A stretch of DNA of 64,000 bases from Paramarasmius palmivorus (taxonomy: Eukaryota > Basidiomycota > Agaricomycetes > Agaricales > Marasmiaceae), in the NCBI GenBank assembly GCA_037176845.1, contig JAYKXP010000127.1:1-64000 (forward strand), given 5' to 3'. The notes under the pieces were generated by a model. It saw only the letters and a program-made list of their open reading frames with translations, did no database searches and was not told where the DNA came from. Below, piece by piece: positions 22,181 through 32,326 of the stretch (the first letter of the stretch is position 1; each line of letters opens with the position of its first letter). The translations under genes and the position numbers were made by a program.

Positions 22181-22188
22181 TCGTGAGC
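22181..22188. repeat. KDZ target-site duplication, right copy
   Basis: TCGTGAGC, identical to 10127-10134. The retroelement reading frame continues through it. Confidence 0.9.
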
Positions 22189-25100
22189 GAGGTTATACTC
22201 GCAAGTTCTTGACGTCTTGGCTGATGAAACCTGGGTTTAAACCTGGTGAAATTTGGGCTTCATATCTTGCTGAACAAGCTGGAGTTCCGAGTTTCCAAGA
22301 CATGGATTACCCTAGAATGGGCAAGGTGTTAGCTAATTCTGCTCGCGAAACTCTGACGAGGCATGTTCCTTACCCGTCAGATGTCAACGTCCCTCGGGAA
22401 GACTGGTATATGGTGTACCAGAACCCTAATAAGCGTTCACAATTTGTGATTGAGGATACGGTGCGGGATTTTGTCGTGATGGTTCCTGCTAAGCACCTCC
22501 TCAATCCTAAGTTCAATCTTCCAGATTGGTACTTGAAGCAAGTTGCGCGTGCTGAAAAGGCATTAGAAGAGCGTCTTCGGGGACCATTAGAGTACGAGTT
22601 CTTACCTCGTCTCTTTGGGGAGCCGTTGGACGATTACACGCGAGAGCTGGATAAAGAAGTTGATCAGTATGACAACTTTCTACATCTCTTTTCAGGGAAC
22701 TTACAGTGGGAGGAACGAGAGAACGGCTTTGTTCACTTTCTCAGCATTGCGGGAGTGAACATTGAGCCTAAATCGTTTCCCGGTCTTCAACGAACATCTT
22801 CGATTGTCAAAGCCATCAATCGTGTGGTGCCAAAACCAATTGTTATTGTGGTCATGATCAACGGGAAGCCTTGCCGCGCTCTCGTTGACTCAGGTTCATT
22901 GGGTGATTTCATGTCTACCCAAGTTGCCGATCAGTTAGGCGTACACAAGGAGTATCTTTTGAAACCCTTACCGTTACACATGGCGGTCCAAGGTTCACGT
23001 TCTAAAATCCACTGTGGTACTACTGTGGATTTACGGTATCAGAAAATCAAGTCTGCTCAATACTTTGATATTGCGAACCTTTCTGGGTATGATATCATCC
23101 TGGGAACACCATGGTTGTTCCAGCACAATGTGCGAATTGGGTTTAACCCATCTACGGTCGAAATCGGCAGTGAGAACAAGCTTCCTATTCAGGGAGAAAA
23201 CGTCAGCGAGATCCGCGCGCAGAATATCATCATTGAAGAACAGACCTTAGAGTCGGCTAGGCGTGAACTCAAAGAGTACGCCAAACCTATCTGCAAGAGC
23301 GCTGCAGATACTCCATTACCTCCGTTACGAGCCATCAATCACACTGTTCCTCTGATTGATGAAGAGAAGATCTACCCGTGGCGTCCGTCTAGGTGTCCAC
23401 AGGCTTTCCGGTCACAATGGGACCAGAAACGAAAGGATTACACCTCATCTGGACGCTGGGAAGTCAAGACAGCTAGAAATACAGTACCCATGTTATTGAT
23501 TCCAAAGTCTGCAAAACAGAAGGACTTACTTCGAATCGTTGTAGATCTCCGTGAACGCAATGCGAACACAAAGAAGGTTGCTTCGCCACTTCCTAATATT
23601 GAGGACATCACTCGCCGGGTAGCAAAACACAAGTTTCGAAGCATCATTGATGGGAAAGATGCATACGAACAGATCAGGATCATTCCTGAGCATGTAGACC
23701 GTACGGCGGTATCAACACCTGATGGAACAATGGTCAGCCATGTTATTCAACAAGGTGACTGTAATGCTGGGGCTACATACCAAGCTTTGATGAACCATAT
23801 CTTCTCGCCGTTCATTGGAGTGTTCATGGACGTTTATCTTGATGATATCGTGATCTATTCTGACACGCTTGAGGACCATATCAAGCATGTCAAACAGATC
23901 ATTGATGTCCTGGAACGAGAAAGTTTATTTCTCAATGAAAAGAAACTGAATTTTCTTGCACAGGAACTTACCTTGCTTGGTCGTGTAATTGACGATAACG
24001 GAATCCGCATGGATCCTGCAAAGGTCGACGCCATTGCGAACTGGAAGGTTCCTACATCGAAGGAATTAGTGTCTGGGTTTCTTGGAGCAGTTGGGTTCCT
24101 TGCGGATGACCTACCTCGCATCCGAGCGCCCATGGGAATCCTGCATTCACTCACGGCAAACGCTACTCCGTTTCGGTGGACCTTTACCGAGCAGCGAGCG
24201 TTTGAAGAGATAAAGGAGATTGTTGAAAAACACCGCAATCACTCGCGGGTACCTCTGGATTATTCTCCAGATCATGAGCCGATTTGGTTGGTGACTGATG
24301 CTAGTTCCGCTAGCATCGCTGGCGTCGTTTCCCAAGGAAAAGAGTGGAAATCTGCTAAGGTGTCAGCTTTTTATTCTGCAAAGTTGAATTCTACTCAACA
24401 AAATTACGCCGTTCACGAGCTTGAGATGCTCGCTGGTCTTGAAACCATGCTCCGGTATCGAGATATCCTCCAGGGTATCAAGTTCACCTGGATAACAGAC
24501 CACAAGGGTCTTGTTCACTTGATGAAGCAAAAGAATATCACCGGCCGTCAAGCCCGGTGGTTAGAAAAGATGTCTGAGTTTGACTTTGACGTCGTGTATG
24601 TTCCTGGTGAAGAGAATGTGCTATCAGATGCGTTGTCAAGAATATACACGAACGACGCACCTGGTACCGTTCGTTCACGCTCGGAATATACCTATCACGA
24701 CGATAATGTTGACAATGACCAACTTTCTTCTTGCGGAATCTCAATGCCCCTGTTCGCGGGTCTTGAAGCCCATGCTGTTCGGACAGCAACTCGACGATCC
24801 CCTCGTTTGAATTCCTCAACTGCAGAAACTGGGCGTCCGGAAACCTCCAAGGAATTTGCTAAGCGTATGAAAGGGTTTGTACGCGTCAGCGGCCCTAAAC
24901 GCGCACAGGAGGGCGGGTCTAGTACTCACCTGAACTCCTCTTCACCTCCAGAAGGTACATCTGAAAATTTTCAGCCCAAAACTTCGGTCTCTTCTCATTC
25001 TGAACCTTCACACAGCAAGGGAAAGATGAAAGAAAAGATATCAATAAGAATTCCGAGTCGTAGTACTCGAGAAGGGTCAGAACAACCCCAAACGAGCACC

Positions 25101-27629
25101 GCGGAAGATGAACAGCAAGCAACTCGAGAGCTGCCAGCTGTACAGAGCCATGGGACCGGTTCCGGACCCGGATCCGGAAGACCCGAGTATCTGGAGACAG
25201 CTGTCTCCAACTCCGCGGATGCCAGCTCATCGTCTCCTTCGTTGCTCGACGTCGCCTCCAGCGCTACTGGAGGCATCGACATCCAGTCTTTCATCAAGAA
25301 TAAATATTCTGATGATTCTTTCTTCAAAAAGATACTCGATGCGCCGAAGGATTTCAAAAACTTCGAAGTTACACCAGATGGACTCATCTACCTGAAACAC
25401 TCAGAGAAGTCAAAGGTTCTTTGCATCCCTTGTATCCTTGTCAATCAAAGGAGTATTCAAGAAGTGCTCATTTCAGAAGCACATTCAGTTCTAGCCCATC
25501 TTGGAGCTTCGAAGACTGCAGATTACCTCAGAGAACATGTCTGGTGGAAAGACATGGTATCAGATATTCGGTCTTATTGTGAGTCTTGCAATGTTTGCAA
25601 ACTCACGAAATCTGATTCTCAAAGGTCATATGGACTTTTGCACCCACTCAGTACTCCTGCGCGGCCTTGGGACGCAATCGGCGTCGACTTCGTTGGTCCA
25701 TTGCCAGAATCAAAGAACCGTGACGGAAACTTTGACCAGATCACAGTCATCATTGATCTTTTCACGTCTATGGTCCATCTTGTACCCAGCAAGACGACGT
25801 ACACCGCTCGCCAAGTCGCCGAATTGATGTTCGAGCAAGTTTACAAGCTACACGGCCTCCCGCGTAGGATTGTTAGCGACCGAGACTCGCTATTCACGTC
25901 GATTTTCTGGAAACGACTTCACGAACTCATTGGAACCAAGCTCAACATGTCCAGTGCGTATCATCCCCAGTCGGATGGTGCAACTGAACGAGCTAATCGG
26001 ACGATAGTCCAAATGCTCCGTCAATGTATCTCTCCAAACCAAAAGGATTGGGTTTCAAAGCTACCAGCCATCGAATTTGCTATCAACAGTGCTCGCTCCG
26101 AATCTACCGGATACGCACCCTTCTTCCTCAACTCAGGACAAATGCCACGCTCCATGTTGTGGACTTCGGACGTTTCGGACGAGTACCCTTCGGTAAGAGT
26201 GTTTGCCCGCCAAAGACGCTTGGCACTAATGGATGCACACGATAGCATCCTCGAATCGCGTGTCAAGCAAGTTCGGTCTGCGAATCGCAAACGCAGAGTT
26301 GAGCCGTTCAAGGAGGGCGAGCTCATCTACGTCTCGACGAAGAACCTAACGTTTCCAAAAGGACTTGCTCGGAAATTGGTACCGCGATACATCGGACCGT
26401 ACAAGATCCTCAAGGACTTCGGAAACCACTCGTTCCGGGTGGATTTGCCATCAGAGTACCTAGCCAAAGGTATTCATCCGGTTTTTCATGCCTCGTTGCT
26501 ACGAGTTCATGTTCCGAACGACGATCGAAGGTTCCCTGGACGTCTACCCTCGCAGTTAGGCGAGTCTCCGGAAGCTGAAGGGCAATGGAAGATCGAGAAG
26601 GTACTCTCGCACTCAGGAACGAGAGAGAACGCCAGCTTCGAAGTTCAATGGAGCTCTGGTGATAAAACATGGCTTTCCTACTCAGAAATCAGTGAGATGC
26701 CATGTTTCAGTGAGTATCTCGACTTACTGGGCATTAGTTCAATTGCAGAGTTAACTCGCAGCGCAAAAGAACTGCCGGAACCTGAAGAGGATGAGGACCA
26801 CATCGAGGTCGGGAATATCCAATTCCCAATCCCTATAAAATCCCTCGACCGTCCTCTAACAATTTTCCTAGGCTTCCTCTCCTCCACATCGTCGTCTCCA
26901 GCTCCCAGCTCTCGTTCCTCGTCACCGCTTTCGTCGTCGCCGTTGTCACCCATATCACTCTTTACCCCACTCGAACTCGCTATCATGACCCAGTCCGACA
27001 ATTCCTCGATGAACGTCGACTCGGAAACCGACTTGAAGTTCAAGTACGCGCCCGGCCATCACGAAAACTGCTGTATTATACGCAGGTCACCCATGGAATT
27101 CGAGCTGCACGGCAAGGTCCACACTCACCTCTACTCCGCCGGTCACATTGGCCTCATCATCGACCAAGCCGAGAACCTAAAAGCTACCCAGGGTCTTCCT
27201 GTATTCGACGTTCCCGGCTACGTGACGTTCGCTCGCATTGCCAACCACCACTGGGCCAACTTCGAGTTGCCCGTCTACGACCCCAAACACCCACTATCAG
27301 CTTCGTCTCCTTACGTTTTGACGAACGTGGACAAGCCTATTCCACCCAAGGAGCTTCTTGCCGTCGAACTCCATGATTTCTTGCACGCCGGCGAGGAGGT
27401 CGTCATGCCCGGCTACGTGTCCGTATCGGCCAACGACCATGACGCAATGAAGGACATCACTGTTCAGAAAGCCCTCAATGATCGAAGGAGAGCTGCAGAG
27501 GCTGCGAAGAAGAGAGCTGCAAAGAGGATGGGAAGGAAGAACGTCAAAAAGTCCGACACACTCGGCTACAAGGATCCCGCCGACATTTCTCGCGGCAACG
27601 GTCGCGCTGGACCTTCACGAAGCACCTAA
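22189..27629 (+). CDS. Ty3/gypsy polyprotein, 3' part (protease, RT, RNase H, integrase, chromo-like)
   Basis: Continues the frame broken at 10134; upstream in-frame ATGs such as 22107 lie inside the KDZ end and are not the natural start. Rejoined numbering is about 1422-3234. An aspartic protease motif DSGS lies at about 1655. Reverse transcriptase follows with VDLRERN and the catalytic YLDDI at about 1970, then RNase H with VTDAS and ITDHKG. Integrase has an HHCC-type zinc finger (nt about 25480-25610) and a DDE core: D in GVDFVGP, D in VSDRDS, E in GATERANR. A chromodomain-like WKIEKVL..FEVQW segment is at nt 26586-26730. A 213-residue tail of unknown function starts at an internal Met (26986). 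These make new cDNA and insert it. All catalytic residues look intact. Confidence 0.93.
26834..26840 (+). promoter_or_regulatory. possible internal promoter in the retrotransposon
   Basis: A CCAAT sequence (about 26826) and TATAAAA lie 150 nt upstream of an in-frame ATG at 26986, with a CT-rich stretch and an intron-acceptor-like TTTTCCTAG between them. The translated stretch is Ser/Pro-rich, as expected of a leader read as protein. The last 213 codons may therefore also be expressed from their own transcript (inference). Confidence 0.35.
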
Positions 27630-27810
27630 TCATCATTCCCTATCCTCACAAAAACACCATTCCTTACCAACTTCGTATATTTTCTTATTGAATCTTCGAC
27701 GCTCCTATTGTTACCACAGAAAACTCCATAAAACCTATGCTATTCATTCAGTCAATCTTTTACCTTACAACTTCTACCATACCCTTGTCGTTTAGCCCAT
27801 TGCATGGCCT

Positions 27811-27819
27811 AGGAGGGCG
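27811..27819 (+). promoter_or_regulatory. polypurine tract
   Basis: Purine-rich AGGAGGGCG directly upstream of the 3' LTR, the expected primer for plus-strand DNA synthesis. Confidence 0.5.
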
Positions 27820-27821
27820 TA

Positions 27822-28025
27822 TGTGACGCGCCGACTCGTCGTCGGACACTTTCGGACTTCTTACCTACCGAGTACCGTCTCAGTTCTAAGTACCGTACCA
27901 GTCGTTTACTCAGTATATAAGCTAGATAAGTGCAGAGTAGTTACTTTTAGTGGTTTGGAATCTACAGCCTTACACCTGTTCTTTCGAGACCCTCTCGTGT
28001 GACTTGCATTCCCGCGTTGGTCACA
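27822..28025 (+). repeat. 3' LTR (204 bp)
   Basis: Same sequence as 5491-5691 apart from one 3 bp insertion (TAC). TATATAAG at 27914-27921. Followed by the CATCA duplication. Confidence 0.93.
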
Positions 28026-31000
28026 CATCACGACCCTTTTCCTCACTCATCCAACGCTCCTCTGAGGATTCAATTCCACATACACGCTCCTTTTCCAACA
28101 TCACGAAAGGTTTTTGTTTTTCGGTCCACAACCTTTGCCGCACTCTTAAATTATACCTCAAGGCAAAACCACGCGCATTACGTCTCCGACCTCAACACTC
28201 CGGCTTCTTTCGTTGCTATGAGTAGGCTGCATGGCTACGAAAGGTGTGTTTTCGAGTCCTCAACTCAGCTTCCACTCTCATGTCCTCAACTCCTGCCTAG
28301 GATTTGCACTCTCAGCTCAACACGCCCTTCCTTGTCCTGGGCCTTCCATCGGAACTGCAACCAACAACACCCTTGCGTATACTCCCGTAGTTCCAGTCCT
28401 ACCGTGCACCCTGCCGACTAAACCCTTCCTCCATTTCAAATTCGCGCTTGCCAGAAGAATCATCGCGTCATGAAATCGATGAAACTCCTCGCGCCCAACC
28501 GACACCAAGTCCCCAAATCCACACCCCTTGGCTTCGGTAGCCCAGCTCTGGGTTCATCGTCACCCGAACCTGACGTTTGACGGGGAGTAGATTGCGTAGT
28601 TGGCTCTATCAGCTGGGACATAGGGCTTGAATCTTGTACAGGTGAACACCATTCCATATCTACGATAAGGCATTGCTTTTGCTTACTCTTACCGTAGTCT
28701 AGGTCCCACGGCTACGCATGCATATCCCAAACCTGAACGACTACACAAATATCAACACACCCCGCCCCCCGCTACAGTGAATGTCCTTGTAATCCCGCAT
28801 CTCGACGATCACCTACCGAACTTCGTGCAGATATTGGCCGTCCTTCAACGTTAACAGCTTCAATATCGGACGCAAAGACAATTTTGGGTTATTGGGTAGC
28901 CGGTGCTCTGGGTTATATTCCAACGCTCGACTGGGACATTAGCTAGGATAATCGTTGAGGTCGATTAAGGGTTGAGAGCAAAACTTGAGAGATCCACGAG
29001 AGGAGCGGTCACAGAGCAGGGTAAGTAGCATTGAGATACAAGCATGTTGCTGTCGAGACCCTGATCCTTTTCTAGGGCAACGTAGAGAGCTCGCACCCAC
29101 AGATGTCCCTCACCCGAGTTCTTTCCATTTTTGGAAGGACCTTTACTGTATATGTACATCCACGTTGTAATTCAGAGTCGAAGAAGTGTTGTGTGTACGT
29201 ATAAGGTACATGGCTGTAGAATGGATAGCGGAAAAATTCTGATACGGGATATCATCATGACCGCTATACACATAGTCCTTTTCGAAACAGACAGTGAGAA
29301 CGGCACATTTCCAGTTTCGCGATACCCGGAAGGTAGTGGGTGTCTTCAAGAGCGGTTTTTGAGAATCTTTCGTGACGCTAACTGTCGTTCGTTCTTGCTG
29401 TACAGAAAACGAAATCAATCTCAGTTGATAATAGAAAGAAAGGAGGAGTACCCACAAAGACAGCAAGAATAGTAGCCTTGCTTCATGCGCCGCTTTTCTC
29501 CCAACCAAGGCCGACCAAGCGTATCCCCTTCCCATCTCCTCATCCCCTCCAATGTCGCTGTGTTTGGGTGTAGGAGGCGTCCAATGGGTGCTCGAACAAT
29601 ACCCCCAGCTGAGAGCTGCCAGTTTTACTTCGAGAACTTGGCCGAAACGAATAAACGGCCTCATCTCGTTGGGCAGGTCCCGTCAGCGAAGCGAGGAAGG
29701 TGCCAGAAGTCGAGTGAAAGTGGAGCTGGGGGTGTAGATCAAGGGAGCCGAAGAAAGGGAAATGTGAGCTTCGGTTGGCGGAACAACCAGCGAAGCCTCA
29801 TGCAGCTCAGGAAGATTGGAACTCGACGATCTGGGGTTTGGGATTGTGAGAATGTTGGCTACGATGAGGTAGGCAGGTGGAGAGTTGACGCGCTGACGTC
29901 TGGAGATCGAGGAGGAAGGACCTGTGGGTTTAGACACCGTAGTAAGGCGACAGGGGAGAACACTCTTTCCAAGCCTGCCAATGGCTAGGACTGGGCTCCA
30001 GCGAGCTTTCTTTGCTGCTGCAGATCACCGTATGTCAGTAAGACGCGTCGAAAAAGTGGGGGATAGTGTCTACTTACCCCGCGGTGTCATACCAACAAGC
30101 CAACTCAAACATCGTTTCTACCCTACCCATCCTTGTCGCCACCCTATGAACGTTATATGAACCACCATAAGCCTGTTCGCGACTTGGTGGAATGGACAAC
30201 ACAAAGCCCGATAGCTAGCGTGAACAAAGGGAGTGCGTAGTTCTGGGATTCTTGGTCGCAGTAGCAGGAGGGATTCACGAGGAAGGGGGCTGGTTATCTC
30301 GTGGCGACGTTCATCGTGCGGAGTCTTGAGAGGTGGGGACGGAAAAGGTGCAGTGTGAGGACTACGATGCCGGGATGGAGTACATGTCACCGGACACGTT
30401 GTAATGCGAGGGCGAGGGAAGCAAAGGTATGTATCTAGCCCATATTGTGGAAGGAGGGAAACTTCAGCCTTGGTTGAGGTGTGTGAAGTTGTGGTGACGG
30501 TACTGTAGCGGTTTTAGCTTGTAGTGACTGGCAATGGGGTCGTGGTGGTGTCAGGGAGTGCAATTGAGAAGGTGACAGAAAGATGTTGAGTTATCCACGG
30601 AGAAGAATATATTCTCGAAGATTTAGATAGAAATTTGGGCTTGTAGTTGACTTGGACGAGCTATGAGTGATGATGAAAAAGGTAAGACTAGAGAACATAC
30701 CAACCGCAGCTTGGATGATTTTATATCTTGAGATGTATTTTGAAGTCGATTTTGCTGAGCTTCTGAAGGGTATGTTAAAACCAAGAATGATACGCAGAAA
30801 ACAGTTGAACGCACCTTTATAGGCCCACAGAAATGAAAGCGTTGAAGGCAAGTTGAAGGAAGTGGTTGTTTTGAGGAAAGCCAAGCGCCGGCGGCAAACA
30901 TGCTTGCACCTCGACCACCATGTCACCTTTCCTTTTCTATCCAACGCTTCCGACTCTGAGGGCTGCATTTCGGTCATACACTTCCTCTCCAATGTAACAG

Positions 31001-31130
31001 GTACGTATCTTCTTCTCTACACTTCTGGCGGCACGCTCAGCTCATCTCAGTCTCACGAGAAAAGTACGCTCCTACCTCGATCTTCAAGGGTGCTTAGAGT
31101 GGGATCTTGCTAACCAAATGCTTAATAAAG
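28026..31130. repeat. degenerate ~2.8 kb repeat unit and start of the next
   Basis: Collinear by eye with 51180-53960: the blocks at 28040, 29320-29470, 29480-29780, 30190, 30375, 30470 and 30790 match those at 51190, 52390-52550, 52550-52880, 53245, 53460, 53565 and 53885. A new unit begins near 30785. Minus-strand translations show short secreted-protein-like starts but all frames are broken, so these are remnants of a gene family or of an old element. No intact gene is supported. Confidence 0.6.
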
Positions 31131-31514
31131 GTATGCTCTTGTTGTTTCGCTCCCTTTTTCATGTTCTCATGTCGTCGACACCACCTACTAGGCCATGGCC
31201 TCGGATGCGTACTCAGGCCGAAAATTAGATGCGACCTCGAGCATCATTCTTTCCCTACACCGCCAATTTGAGAAAACAGTAAAATAATGAAAGCTGCGAA
31301 ATATCAAAATGACCCGAGGGGATGTGATGCTTTTCCGATCCTAACAACACCAAATTGATGTGGTGACGCGTACATCCTACTTTCGAAATCAGGATGTCTT
31401 TTCGATGTCCTTTTCATGTGTCGAAGACAATGTATCTTTTCATCATTACCATGTCACAGCCTATCATATCCATGAACTCGGACTGGACTTATTTTCTTCG
31501 CTCAACCTCTCACA

Positions 31515-32167
31515 ATGCCTGGAAGCAGTCCGAGCACAGCTTGGAGTGTATCTTCAGACTCCACGTTTGGCCTCACGAGAATCGAAGACGATGAATCCGC
31601 ACACTCTTCATTATTGGCTCAGGTGACTGACGACCCTCACATACCAGGACGTTTCAGTGTACTAACCACTTTGAACAGGAAATAGAACCAGAAGATATGG
31701 ACGATGAAACATTGGCCAGGGAGCTTGTTGATGTTATGAATGATTCCGTCCATTACGAGTACAATGAAATCGAAACGAATGGAGACTCGATCGGAGACTC
31801 CGATGATAAGGTGTGTGGTATCAACCTCGAGGATAGACCCAGGCTCATGCTTCAATCTCAGCCCTCGTTCCTCTCATTCGTCAAGGATGTCAACAAAGAT
31901 GCGACAATCGGAGGACATTTACTCCGCCTTAATCTCTATCAAGGAGTTAACGGCGAGTTGAAGGACGCAGAAGTCCAGGAGATACATACCCGGTCTGAGC
32001 TAGAGGGTCTTGAGGTTGAGGCAGAGAGGATTAAAGTCAAACTTTCCGTGTATAGAGCAAGGTTAGCGAGGGAGGCGCGACAAAAGCAGAGGCTTGCACG
32101 GGTTCATAGGGCGATGAAGCGAAGGGTTAAGCGCGGTACCCCGTCGCTCGTTGAATACTCCAGTTGA
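31515..32167 (+). CDS. small unknown protein with basic C-terminal helix, 198 aa
   Basis: Two exons, 31515-31622 and 31679-32167, joined over a 56 nt GTGACT..ACAG intron with an ACTAAC branch-like site. Frame is kept and gives 199 codons. The N-terminal half is Ser- and Asp/Glu-rich. The last 60 residues are a charged helix of Glu, Arg and Lys, with a very basic end. I do not recognise it. An earlier exon is possible because the first ATG has no clear promoter nearby. Confidence 0.5.
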
Positions 32168-32326
32168 GTGCCGAATGCCCTTTTCTTGACCACCGAGGCT
32201 AATTCGTGATGAATAGACTGACCTAAGGCTGATATTCAGTGTTCACGGCTGTAGGCACCTAACATATCAATACTTATGTCTCAATAGTCCTCACAAATAC
32301 ACCATCTTCAGTATCTTGACGTGATT

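Larger units (their letters stand above)
5491..28025 (+). mobile_element. Ty3/gypsy LTR retrotransposon with nested KDZ transposon
   Basis: The element starts TGTGACG and ends GGTCACA. It is flanked by the 5 bp duplication CATCA (5486-5490 and 28026-28030). Domain order is Gag, zinc knuckle, repeated modules, protease, reverse transcriptase, RNase H, integrase, chromodomain-like region, which is the Ty3/gypsy order. Without the nested KDZ element and one copy of its duplication it would be about 10.48 kb. LTRs differ only by a 3 bp indel and the coding frame is open, so insertion was recent. No canonical tRNA primer-binding site follows the 5' LTR. Confidence 0.92.

Noticed and set aside
22107..22188. 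ATG at 22107 as start of a stand-alone Pol gene
   Set aside because: It lies inside the KDZ right end. The natural frame enters from 10134 across the 8 bp duplication.
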